64,000 nucleotides of DNA from UBA3006 sp031401235 (GTDB taxonomy: Bacteria > Actinomycetota > Acidimicrobiia > Acidimicrobiales > Ilumatobacteraceae). Positions within the stretch are counted from its first letter, which is position 1, and every line of letters starts with the position of its first letter. The notes under the pieces are model-generated. The model made no database searches, was not told the DNA's origin, and saw nothing but the letters and a program-made list of their open reading frames with translations. The translations under genes were made by a program, and so were the position numbers. Positions 8,955 to 16,893 of this stretch are shown here, piece by piece. Location: NCBI GenBank assembly GCA_031401235.1, contig JANNRJ010000028.1, forward strand, positions 5,089 to 69,088, in the 5' to 3' direction.

Positions 8955-9758
8955 TTAGCGCGGTCGACCTAATTGATTTCGTTGAGCAATTCTCCACTCG
9001 ATCGTTCGCTCGTTACTGAGGTCTAGTTCAATCCACCGTGAGCGGGGGATGTCTGCCAAGACTCGGGCAGGTATCAATCCGACAAGTTCAGCATGGTCAA
9101 TTTTAACTTTCTCTGCAACACGGTCGAACATCTCGGCTGGACCAACTACATGTGGGTTGATCAGGTTCATGCTCACTTGAGTGAATTCACCTACTTGAAA
9201 TCCAAGTGCGCGAACCGAGTCGCTGCGAATTGAAATGGCCAGCGAACTAGCTTCTTCAAGAGATGTATTTTTTAACCATAAGTTGTACGCCACAAGTACA
9301 TTTCGCACCCCGACGCACATTGCACCGGCCTTGGGGTGCGGTCGTGGTGGCCCAAAGTCGGGGAGCAAATCCTTGAACGCATGAGCGCGAACAAATGGAA
9401 GGGTCCGTTCCGGTCCATAGAGGAAACATGGGACACCAAGTTGGTGTCCGCCAAATTCGGCAAACTCATTTCGGGCCAACAATGCATCTTCGAAGGTGCT
9501 CAGATCTAGGGGTACGAAGGGAACGACATCGACAACACCCAAACGGGGGTGGACCCCGAAGTGCCGTCCAATATCAAGGTTGTCTATTGCTTTTTGGGCA
9601 AGAACACGAACCTGTTCAGTCCCAAAAAGAGTGAACACACTGCGGTGGTGATCGGCATCGGTGTGCACGTCGAGCAGATCTATCCCTAACTGGTCCGCCA
9701 GAGCCGACAAATAGCTGCGATCCTTGCCTTCACTGAGATTTACAACGCATTCAAGCAC
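8955..9758 (-). CDS. ftcD: Glutamate formiminotransferase
   Basis: This enzyme transfers the formimino group between formiminoglutamate and tetrahydrofolate in histidine degradation and one-carbon metabolism. The N-terminal ECVVNLSEG, the middle FGVHPRLGVVDVVPFVP and the later VSMNLINPHVVGPA segment are hallmarks of the formiminotransferase fold. At 267 residues it matches the single-function bacterial form and has no cyclodeaminase domain. No other hut gene is nearby, so the link to histidine breakdown is inferred. It starts at a GTG (9758) inside a small inverted repeat. Confidence 0.85.
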   Translation of the reverse strand: MLECVVNLSEGKDRSYLSALADQLGIDLLDVHTDADHHRSVFTLFGTEQVRVLAQKAIDNLDIGRHFGVHPRLGVVDVVPFVPLDLSTFEDALLARNEFAEFGGHQLGVPCFLYGPERTLPFVRAHAFKDLLPDFGPPRPHPKAGAMCVGVRNVLVAYNLWLKNTSLEEASSLAISIRSDSVRALGFQVGEFTQVSMNLINPHVVGPAEMFDRVAEKVKIDHAELVGLIPARVLADIPRSRWIELDLSNERTIEWRIAQRNQLGRPR

Positions 9759-9769
9759 AAATAGTGCTT
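9753..9769. repeat. Inverted repeat between ftcD and tatA
   Basis: AAGCAC-AAATA-GTGCTT, a perfect 6+6 repeat with a five-base centre. It overlaps the GTG start of the formiminotransferase and lies 36 bases before tatA. It could be an operator or a small leader hairpin. Nothing else supports a function. Confidence 0.4.
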
Positions 9770-9804
9770 ATCGCATTTGGGGCCTGTAGTGCTACATTGT
9801 TGGC

Positions 9805-9990
9805 ATGTTCGGTAGTTGGGAAGTCATCGTTGTCATCGTGATTGCGGTCGCTCTGTTTGGGTCGCGTATACCCAAAATTGCCCGCAATCTTGGACAGGCA
9901 CAACAAGAATTCAAAAAGGGTGTCTCCGACGGGAAATCAGCCACTTCCACAGTCGAACCTCCCAAGCCAGAAGTGCCTAGGCCGGAATAA
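9805..9990 (+). CDS. tatA: Twin-arginine translocase subunit TatA/E
   Basis: A 61-residue TatA/E-family protein that forms the pore-like component of the Tat pathway for folded proteins. It has one N-terminal membrane helix (about residues 4-20, VIVVIVIAVALFG). The hinge FG-S-R-I-P follows, then an amphipathic helix (KIARNLGQAQQEFKKG) and a short acidic/proline tail. A possible -10 (TACATT, 9793-9798) lies six bases before the ATG, so the mRNA may be leaderless, although no good -35 is seen. tatC is not in the window. Its 3' end overlaps the converging ppx gene by 14 bases. Confidence 0.88.
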   Translation: MFGSWEVIVVIVIAVALFGSRIPKIARNLGQAQQEFKKGVSDGKSATSTVEPPKPEVPRPE

Positions 9991-11551
9991 TCTTTACTCG
10001 AAGTCCGATGACTTCGCTAAGCAAACCTTTGCGCTCATTGGCGGCATAAACATTCAGATCGGAATCTTTATTGTTCGCGGTTTTCATTGCGATCTCAAGA
10101 TCCCTGTCGGAAAGGTTGACCGTGAGCTTGATTACTCGACCGTCTTGCGTGCGGTCTAAACCGATGGCGATACGAAGTATTCCGGCGAGACTTCGCACAA
10201 TGTGCTGATCATCGACATTGAGCGCGGCGAACTCTGAATGTTCAAGTTTCGGCGATCCCTTTCTGTGGTATCTAGCAATTTGAGCGATGATCTCAATTTC
10301 GCGGTCACTCAAGCCAACAAGTTCTGAATTGCGGATTACGTAATACGAGTGCAAGTGATGTTTTGAATGCGAAATGACGACGCCAACATTTGCTAAAAGT
10401 GCTGCGGCTTCAAGTAGCCGACGATTTGATTCATCGATGTTGAGCAATTTATGCAATTTGTCAAAGAGCTGACTCCCCAGTCGCGCCACGTGTTCGGCGT
10501 GATCGGGTCGATCATCACAACGATCCGCAAGCAACCGAACACTTCGCATCGCGGCGTCGGTCACTTCCGTTTTGGGACCACGGCCCTGACGTTGCAGAGT
10601 GTCGATGAGAACACCTTCGCGCAACGCGTAATCGCTGAACATGAAATTCTCCACACCGTAAACATCGGCAATTCCTTCCAGAATGATCGCCCCCGCCAAA
10701 ATAATGTCGGCGCGTGCTGGATCAAGTTTGAAGCGTTGCTGTCGTTCGATCACAGTTGGTGTTTCGGCTAGGAGTTTTACAATTTCGACGACGGCAGTTC
10801 GTCCAAATTCAAATCGGTTGAATGTCTGTGGTGCTGGTTTTCCGGATTGTGCGCAGATGAGCCGAGCGATAGTTTCGGCCGTTCCGGAAGAGGCGACGGC
10901 GATGTCGTATCCAAACTCCTCAACTTCGGCCTGGAGTATCGTCAACGTTGAGCGCACAAATGACCGGCAACTACTCAATGCACTTGGGTGGAGCAATTCG
11001 GAGGCGAAGAATCTATCGGTGAGTCGAATGGCGCCAAGTTTGAAACTTCGAGAAAGCAAAATATCATCGTCATTGGCTAGCACGATTTCGGTCGAACCGC
11101 CACCGATGTCACAGAGCAACATCGGGTGTTCATGATCGCCAATTGCGTAGAGCGCGCCAAGGTGAATGAGTCGCGCCTCCTCAACGCCAGAGATTACCTC
11201 GATGTCGATTTTTGCTTCCTTACGGGCCCGTTTTACAAACTCTTCTTGATTCTTGGCTTCACGAATGGCGCTGGTCGCAACAGCGCGAATTTGTGCATTG
11301 TGTGACTCAGCAATCTTTTGCATCCTAGAAAGACTTGCGATTCCGCGCTCAATGGCATCCGGATCGAGCATTTTCATTTCCCCACCGCCATGACCGATTC
11401 GCACGGACTCGCGCTCGCGAGTGACGACTTCAAAGCCACCGACGACAGGCTTGGCTATTACAAGGTGGAAACTGTTAGTTCCTATGTCAAGTGCGGCAAT
11501 TGTTTCACCGCCACTTGATGATTCCACGCTCAAATCATAGTTTCGCGGCAA
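9977..11551 (-). CDS. ppx: Exopolyphosphatase / pppGpp phosphohydrolase (Ppx/GppA) with HD-like C-terminus
   Basis: Hydrolyses polyphosphate from the end and/or converts pppGpp to ppGpp. The N-terminal actin-like ATPase fold starts with AALDIGTNSFHLVIA (about residues 19-33). It continues with the second phosphate loop LLCDIGGGSTEIVL and the NFMFSDYALREGVL segment. The C-terminal 200 residues form a helical HD-type domain (DHAEHVARLGSQLFDKL, LLEAAALLANVG), as in longer Ppx proteins. Ppk1 lies 0.6 kb further on and PhoU next to that, so a role in polyphosphate turnover is likely. Its start overlaps the end of the downstream-facing whiB gene by 17 bases, which suggests co-transcription with it. 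Confidence 0.88.
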   Translation of the reverse strand: MPRNYDLSVESSSGGETIAALDIGTNSFHLVIAKPVVGGFEVVTRERESVRIGHGGGEMKMLDPDAIERGIASLSRMQKIAESHNAQIRAVATSAIREAKNQEEFVKRARKEAKIDIEVISGVEEARLIHLGALYAIGDHEHPMLLCDIGGGSTEIVLANDDDILLSRSFKLGAIRLTDRFFASELLHPSALSSCRSFVRSTLTILQAEVEEFGYDIAVASSGTAETIARLICAQSGKPAPQTFNRFEFGRTAVVEIVKLLAETPTVIERQQRFKLDPARADIILAGAIILEGIADVYGVENFMFSDYALREGVLIDTLQRQGRGPKTEVTDAAMRSVRLLADRCDDRPDHAEHVARLGSQLFDKLHKLLNIDESNRRLLEAAALLANVGVVISHSKHHLHSYYVIRNSELVGLSDREIEIIAQIARYHRKGSPKLEHSEFAALNVDDQHIVRSLAGILRIAIGLDRTQDGRVIKLTVNLSDRDLEIAMKTANNKDSDLNVYAANERKGLLSEVIGLRVKIIPA

Positions 11552-11777
11552 CTCTTCGTCGTTTGGCTATTCGACGCCGTTCGCGCTCGGAACATCCACC
11601 CCATACCCCATGATCAATATGTTCGGTTAGGGCGTATTCCAAACACGTCTGCACAACCGGGCAAGTGGCACAAACTTTGCGAGCTCGATCGACGCCAGCA
11701 CCATCGGCGGGGAAAAACACTGCTGGAGCAAAATTTCGGCAGTTTCCCTGCTCCATCCATTTCGATTGAATTTCCAT
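11535..11777 (-). CDS. WhiB-family iron-sulfur transcriptional regulator (second copy)
   Basis: An 80-residue WhiB-like protein. The cluster ligands are Cys13, Cys36, Cys39 and Cys45, followed by GVWGG (57-61) and the basic tail ERERRRIAKRRR. An extra Cys at residue 62 directly follows the GVWGG turn and is not a usual ligand. It overlaps the start of ppx by 17 bases on the same strand, so it may be co-expressed with polyphosphate hydrolysis. It is divergent from the small protein at 11851 across an inverted repeat. Confidence 0.9.
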   Translation of the reverse strand: MEIQSKWMEQGNCRNFAPAVFFPADGAGVDRARKVCATCPVVQTCLEYALTEHIDHGVWGGCSERERRRIAKRRRVAAKL

Positions 11778-11795
11778 TGGTTTGATTACAGCGTA

Positions 11796-11835
11796 ACCGA
11801 TCAGGGCCTATTAATACGGCGGTAGCCTGATTGGT
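11796..11835. repeat. Inverted repeat in the divergent whiB / small-ORF intergenic region
   Basis: Arms ACCGATCAGG (11796-11805) and CCTGATTGGT (11826-11835) match at nine of ten positions when inverted, with 20 bases between them. The pair sits centrally between the divergent whiB (start 11777) and the 94-residue protein (start 11851), so a shared operator is plausible. Confidence 0.45.
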
Positions 11836-11850
11836 CCCTAGGAGGATCAG

Positions 11851-12135
11851 ATGTCGTCACCATCATCTATGTCAGATTCGGCAGTCGTTGAGCCGCCCCG
11901 CGGTCATGCCCGAATTGTGTATCTCGGTTCCGTTTCTCCTCATTGGGAGGTGTACAGCGACTACGGCGACCCCAATCTTCTCAATGAATTTCGCGCTCGA
12001 GTACTAGCTCGTTTGGTTCTATTGCCGCGAAATGATCCCCAGTTTCGTCGCAATCAGGAGCGTGTCAATCGCGATGCCGAACGCGAACGGATCAGTCTCG
12101 AGTGGGAACTCGGGTATCCAGTCGCTGCTCAATAA
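11851..12135 (+). CDS. Conserved small protein of unknown function
   Basis: A 94-residue soluble, Arg-rich protein that I cannot assign to a named family. It has a disordered Ser-rich start, a central segment HARIVYLGSVSPHWEVYSDYGD, then a helical charged half (RRNQERVNRDAERERISLEW). It is clearly translated: AGGAGG at 11840-11845 is five bases before the ATG. It lies between whiB and ppk1 on the ppk1 strand, 32 bases ahead of ppk1, so it may be expressed with polyphosphate kinase. Confidence 0.7.
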   Translation: MSSPSSMSDSAVVEPPRGHARIVYLGSVSPHWEVYSDYGDPNLLNEFRARVLARLVLLPRNDPQFRRNQERVNRDAERERISLEWELGYPVAAQ

Positions 12136-12167
12136 TTTCAATTGCGTTTCTTGCAGGGAAACCTTAG

Positions 12168-14279
12168 ATGACGTTTTTGCGAACTTTTGTCTCTTCGGCA
12201 TTTCGTCCACGTCAACATTCCTACGATTCAAGCATTGAAACCAGATACATCAATCGTGAATTGAGTTGGCTCAATTTCAATGAGCGCGTACTCTCGCTCG
12301 TTGCCGATCCGGACATTCCGCTTCTAGAGCGGTGCAGATTTTCATCGATATTTAGCTCGAATTTGGATGAGTTCTTTCAGATTCGTGTCGCTGCCTTAAA
12401 GGATCAAGTTGAAGCCGGCGTGATGGAACGCACTCCCGATGGCCGCACGCCTCGCGAACAACTCGACGACATTGGCGTGATCGTCGCCGATCTTGTTGGC
12501 CGTCAAGAATCGCTGTGGACCGAGGTTCTCAAGCCTGAGTTGACGATCAACGAAATCGAAATTGTTTCTTGGGACTCGCTGAACTCAATTGATCGTGAAC
12601 ATCTTGTCAACGAGTTTGAATCACGGATTTTCCCAGTGCTCACGCCTTTGGCGGTCGACCCGGCACATCCATTTCCGTATATCTCCAATTTGGCGCTCAA
12701 CCTTGCCGTCGTGGCCCGCGACCCGCGAACTAATGACCACCGCTTTGCTCGGGTGAAGTTGCCCCAAACATTTCCACGCTTTATGCCACTAGCGGTAGGG
12801 ACGAGATTCGTGATGCTGGAAGACGTCGTGGCGGCCAATCTTGGCCGGCTCTTTCAGGGAATGACGATTGAGCAGTGTTTCACCTTTAGGGTCACACGAA
12901 ACGCTGACCTATCGCTTGACGATGAAGATGCGGAAGATCTCCTCGCGGCCGTCGAGATGGAACTTCGTCGCCGTCGTTTCGGTCGTGCAGTTCGTTTGGA
13001 AGTGCCAGAAGATATTTCCCGAGAAGTTCTTGATCTAATGGTTGATGAACTTGAACTCGACAAGAATGATGTGACGTATCATCGCAGCATCATTGACATG
13101 AGCGGGTTGTCGCAACTCGCGTCGCTTGATAAACCAAAAATCCGATATCGAACGTGGAAACCCCTTACGGCCGGTCGACTTGCGGCCGCTGAAGAATCTG
13201 GCCGGTCAATATTTAGTGTCATTCGTGAGCGTCAACTACTAGTGCATCATCCGCACGAATCTTTTTCATCTTCGGCCGATGCGTTTGTTCAACAGGCCGC
13301 AGTTGATCCGAATGTTCTGTCAATCAAAATGACGCTTTATCGCACCTCGGGTGACAGTTCAATTGCTAGGCATTTGATTAAGGCGTCAGAGTTAGGTAAA
13401 CAGGTCGCAGTTGTACTTGAATTGCAAGCGCGATTTGACGAGGCTCGAAATGTATCGTGGGCCAAAGAACTTGAATACGCCGGAGTACATGTCACCTACG
13501 GAATTGTCGGTCTCAAAACTCATGCAAAATGTATTCTCGTCGTGCGTAACGATCCTGATCGGATGCGCAGGTATGTGCATGTCGGTACTGGCAACTACAA
13601 CTCGGTGACGGCGCGCCTGTACGAAGACATCGGATATTTCACGTGCGAAGAGTCCGTTGGATCTGATGTCACTGAGTTATTCAATTACCTGACTGGATAC
13701 GGGAAAGAACCAAATTATCAATCGCTGATTGTTGCGCCGCATCAATTGCGATCGAAAATAATTGATCTTGTCAACAAAGAAATTTCTTTTGGCACCGAGG
13801 GCCGAGTTGCTCTGAAGTTGAACTCAATATCAGATCCTCAAGTTATCGAGTCACTATATGCGGCGAGCCAAGCCGGGGTACAAGTTGAGGCCATTGTGCG
13901 AGGAATTTGCTGTGTTCGTGCGGGTGTCCCCGGATTGTCCGACAATATTCGAGTGCGTTCGATTTTGGGAAGATATCTGGAACATTCGCGTATTTACCGA
14001 TTTGGTCACGGCTCATCAGATGATTCTGCACTCCATCTGATTGGATCGGCAGACTTGATGGGTCGAAATTTGGACGGTCGAGTGGAGGCCCTTGTTCCAC
14101 TTACCCACGAAAAGCATCGTATGTGGCTGGATGCTGTGCTGGGTTTTCTCCTGGATGATTCCGTGGTGCACTTTGCGCTGATGCCCGACGACACTTGGGA
14201 GCGAAGAGGTACCGATGGATTTGCAAACGATGCACAGCAGCGTCTACATGAATGGGTTGTGGCAACACAAGTTCGATAA
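12168..14279 (+). CDS. ppk1: Polyphosphate kinase 1
   Basis: Makes inorganic polyphosphate from ATP. All four parts are present: the N domain (YINRELSWLNFNERVL), the head domain, and two phospholipase-D-like catalytic lobes. The autophosphorylated His is His452 in GLKTHAKCILVVR. HVGTGNYN and the later RSILGRYLEHSR segment form the rest of the active site. Length 703 is typical. It is followed by phoU, senX3 and regX3 on the same strand, with ppx divergent upstream. This gives a compact polyphosphate and phosphate-signalling block. Confidence 0.96.
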   Translation: MTFLRTFVSSAFRPRQHSYDSSIETRYINRELSWLNFNERVLSLVADPDIPLLERCRFSSIFSSNLDEFFQIRVAALKDQVEAGVMERTPDGRTPREQLDDIGVIVADLVGRQESLWTEVLKPELTINEIEIVSWDSLNSIDREHLVNEFESRIFPVLTPLAVDPAHPFPYISNLALNLAVVARDPRTNDHRFARVKLPQTFPRFMPLAVGTRFVMLEDVVAANLGRLFQGMTIEQCFTFRVTRNADLSLDDEDAEDLLAAVEMELRRRRFGRAVRLEVPEDISREVLDLMVDELELDKNDVTYHRSIIDMSGLSQLASLDKPKIRYRTWKPLTAGRLAAAEESGRSIFSVIRERQLLVHHPHESFSSSADAFVQQAAVDPNVLSIKMTLYRTSGDSSIARHLIKASELGKQVAVVLELQARFDEARNVSWAKELEYAGVHVTYGIVGLKTHAKCILVVRNDPDRMRRYVHVGTGNYNSVTARLYEDIGYFTCEESVGSDVTELFNYLTGYGKEPNYQSLIVAPHQLRSKIIDLVNKEISFGTEGRVALKLNSISDPQVIESLYAASQAGVQVEAIVRGICCVRAGVPGLSDNIRVRSILGRYLEHSRIYRFGHGSSDDSALHLIGSADLMGRNLDGRVEALVPLTHEKHRMWLDAVLGFLLDDSVVHFALMPDDTWERRGTDGFANDAQQRLHEWVVATQVR

Positions 14280-14295
14280 GCACAGACACTGCGCT

Positions 14296-14317
14296 ATTCA
14301 CTGGATAGTCACCCAAA
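14296..14317 (+). promoter_or_regulatory. Possible degenerate PHO box upstream of phoU
   Basis: Two adjacent 11-base units, ATTCACTGGAT and AGTCACCCAAA, each match the GTTCACC core at five of seven positions. The 11-base periodicity is that of actinobacterial PHO boxes, but the match is weak compared with the one at 55467. It would suit autoregulation of the phoU-senX3-regX3 genes. Confidence 0.35.
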
Positions 14318-14371
14318 GTTAGGGTTCTCGTAACCAATTACGGTGGCGAATTGATAGTACAGTTTGACGGC

Positions 14372-15100
14372 GTGGAAGAGTTGCGAAAATCATTTCATCA
14401 AGAACTTGATTCTTTGCGCGAAAGGGTCGTGAGGCTTGGCGCGTCGGTTGTAGAGGCAATACCCCGCGCGACCGCGGCGCTTCTAGACGGTGATCTTGAG
14501 GGAGCCGACTTTTTGGTACAGGCCGATGATGAGATCGACGCCCGCACCATCGACATAGAAGATGCATGCTTTCAACAACTTGCTCTGCAGTCGCCAGTTG
14601 CCGGCGATTTGAGACAGTTGGTCTCGATTATCAAAATCGTGGGAGAACTAGAGCGTTCGGCTGACTTGGCGGTGAACATCTGCAAGGCTGCACGCCGAAT
14701 TTACGGTCACGACCTAGATCCAGTTCTGCGCGGCCTTATCAGCAAAATGAGTGAGCAGGCCCAGCAGTTGTACATTGCGGCGATGGATGCATTTGAGAAT
14801 AACGACGTACCAAAAGCGGCGGCAATCGATGACATGGATTCGTTCCTCGATGGACTCCACCGACAGTTCATCCAAGAGATTTTCGAAAGCCATGCGCGTC
14901 AAAAGATCGATCTACAGGTGGCCGTTCAAATGGCCGTCGTTGCTCGTTTTTATGAACGCATTGGTGACCATGCGGTGAATGTCGGTGAGCGCACTCGATT
15001 TATTCTCACTGGTTGGATGCCGGAGCATCGGGGGGCAGAGCGATTTCGGGCCAAGAATCGGGAATCGAAACCCTCATTCCCCGTGACTGACTCGCTATAG
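14372..15100 (+). CDS. phoU: Phosphate signalling protein PhoU
   Basis: PhoU links the Pst transporter to the phosphate-sensing kinase and represses the response when phosphate is plentiful. It has two three-helix PhoU repeats, each with its metal-site motif: ERSADLAVNICK in the first and ERIGDHAVNVGER in the second. I chose GTG 14372 (MEELRKSFHQEL), which fits family starts. TTG 14351 is an alternative seven codons upstream. It lies immediately before the histidine kinase (10-base gap), whereas its transporter partners PstSCAB are at 55-60 kb. Confidence 0.93.
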   Translation: MEELRKSFHQELDSLRERVVRLGASVVEAIPRATAALLDGDLEGADFLVQADDEIDARTIDIEDACFQQLALQSPVAGDLRQLVSIIKIVGELERSADLAVNICKAARRIYGHDLDPVLRGLISKMSEQAQQLYIAAMDAFENNDVPKAAAIDDMDSFLDGLHRQFIQEIFESHARQKIDLQVAVQMAVVARFYERIGDHAVNVGERTRFILTGWMPEHRGAERFRAKNRESKPSFPVTDSL

Positions 15101-15110
15101 CGATTGCTGA

Positions 15111-16184
15111 ATGAAGCTTCGTCGAAGGCGGGCTGACTCGGCTCCCAAGGATTCACAATTCACGGGCTCTTCAGAGTCAACACCAAACCCGATTGCCGAT
15201 CAATTGCGCTCAGCTTTTGATGCACTGCCAATTGGAGTCGTAATTACAGACCGAAATGGTGGTCGTCCGATACATAATCGTGCTGGTGCGGCAATGACCG
15301 GTATTCGTCACATTGATATTCTCGTGCAGGAAGCCGTGGACGAACTATTAGCTTCTTCTCAGGGATCCGAATTGGTTCACAAAACTGTCGAAATTTCGGG
15401 ACCTCCCACTAAGTACTTCACAATCCAAATTCAGCCTCTTGACGTCGGTGGGGCAATGGCTACGTTTGAGGACGTCACCCAAAAAGTTCTCACCGATACG
15501 GTACGAACCGATTTCGTGGCCAATCTCAGTCATGAGTTGAAGACCCCGGTGGGTGGAATCGCCGCATTAGGTGACATTATGGTTGAGGAAACTGATCCGA
15601 AGGTAGTCAAGCGACTCGCCGAAGGCATTGTCACCGAGGCATACCGATTATCAGCCTTGGTTGATGATCTTTTGGACCTATCACGAATTGAATCTGGGGC
15701 CACATTAAATTGGGCTCCAATCAATGTTTCCGCTGTGATCAACGAAGCGGTTGGCAGTTCGCGAAATTTTGCACAACGACATCAAGTTGCCTTGATCGTA
15801 GGGCAAAATTCACCTGTTTATGTTTACGGTGACAGAAGTCAATTGGTTTCTGCCTTGCTGAACCTTGTCGAAAACGCGGTCAAGTACAGCGAATCAAATT
15901 CGTCGGTCCAAGTACATAGCGAAATAGTTGGAACCGAAGTTCGAATATCGGTGACTGATCAAGGAATCGGAATTGCGGCCAAGGATCACGAACGAGTCTT
16001 TGAACGTTTTTACCGAGTTGATCGCGCCCGAAGTCGCGCAACTGGCGGAACAGGACTTGGGTTATCAATCGTTCGGCATGTCGTCACCAATCACGGCGGA
16101 CGGATTGAATTGGTGTCGGAAGAGGGATTAGGGGCCAATTTCACCATAATTTTGCCGCAACTGGAGAATTCCTCAAGTGAATAA
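15111..16184 (+). CDS. senX3: SenX3-like sensor histidine kinase without membrane segments
   Basis: Histidine kinase of the phosphate-response pair. It has a PAS-like domain (about residues 28-125, beginning FDALPIGVVITDRNG) and a HisKA domain with the phosphorylated His141 in NLSHELKTPVG. The HATPase domain shows the N box (LLNLVENAVKYS), G1 (VTDQGIGIA) and G2 (GTGLGLSIV). Mycobacterial SenX3 has two N-terminal membrane helices. Here the protein starts with a basic, Ser-rich segment and no hydrophobic stretch is visible. It should therefore be cytosolic and probably gets its signal through PhoU. It overlaps the regulator gene by eight bases. Confidence 0.9.
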   Translation: MKLRRRRADSAPKDSQFTGSSESTPNPIADQLRSAFDALPIGVVITDRNGGRPIHNRAGAAMTGIRHIDILVQEAVDELLASSQGSELVHKTVEISGPPTKYFTIQIQPLDVGGAMATFEDVTQKVLTDTVRTDFVANLSHELKTPVGGIAALGDIMVEETDPKVVKRLAEGIVTEAYRLSALVDDLLDLSRIESGATLNWAPINVSAVINEAVGSSRNFAQRHQVALIVGQNSPVYVYGDRSQLVSALLNLVENAVKYSESNSSVQVHSEIVGTEVRISVTDQGIGIAAKDHERVFERFYRVDRARSRATGGTGLGLSIVRHVVTNHGGRIELVSEEGLGANFTIILPQLENSSSE

Positions 16185-16893
16185 ACGCAATGAGTTTCCC
16201 ACGGTGTTTGTTGTCGAGGACGAGGAATCCTTCGTCGAAGCGCTTGTAATCGGATTGCGGCGGGAAGGTTTTAATGTCGAGGTTGCGCGTGATGGGGCAG
16301 AAGCGTTGGCAGCATTTGATTCGGTGAAACCGGACATTGTGTTGTTGGATGTGATGTTGCCGAAAGTGTCTGGAACTGATGTCTGTCGTGAACTGCGCAA
16401 GAAGAGTCAGGTTCCAATCATTATGGTCTCGGCCAAAGGCGCCGAAATAGATACTGTCGTTGGCCTTGAAGTGGGCGCCGACGATTACATCGTGAAGCCT
16501 TACAGGCTGCACGAATTAGTCGCTCGGATTCGGGCCGCGTTACGACGCAGTACGTTGTCAACGATTGACGAGCAGGGATCTGTTTTGAAAACCGTACTTG
16601 TCGGGGACGTGAGCATCAACCCTGATCAGCACGTTGTCACAGTTCGAGGCAACATAGTGAAGATGCCCTTAAAAGAGTTTGAATTGCTTTATGTCTTGAT
16701 GGTTAATGCCGGGCGAGTACTCACTCGTGAGACACTGATTGATCGAGTCTGGGGCAGTGACTATTACGGAGACACCAAAACACTTGACGTTCACATCAAG
16801 CGATTGCGGGCAAAAGTGGAGGATGACCAATTGACTCCGGCTCGGGTGGTGACCATTCGTGGTCTTGGCTACAAATACGAGAAGATAGGTTGA
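16177..16893 (+). CDS. regX3: RegX3/PhoB-like response regulator
   Basis: OmpR-family regulator. The receiver domain (residues 8-120) has the acidic pair Glu14-Asp15, the phospho-acceptor Asp58 (IVLLDVMLP) and Lys107 (VKPY). The C-terminal winged helix ends with TIRGLGYKYEK. Partnership with the upstream kinase is clear from the eight-base overlap (GTG start at 16177), and the phoU linkage makes phosphate starvation the likely trigger. Probable targets in this window are the PHO box before pstS and possibly the one before phoU. Confidence 0.93.
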   Translation: MNKRNEFPTVFVVEDEESFVEALVIGLRREGFNVEVARDGAEALAAFDSVKPDIVLLDVMLPKVSGTDVCRELRKKSQVPIIMVSAKGAEIDTVVGLEVGADDYIVKPYRLHELVARIRAALRRSTLSTIDEQGSVLKTVLVGDVSINPDQHVVTVRGNIVKMPLKEFELLYVLMVNAGRVLTRETLIDRVWGSDYYGDTKTLDVHIKRLRAKVEDDQLTPARVVTIRGLGYKYEKIG

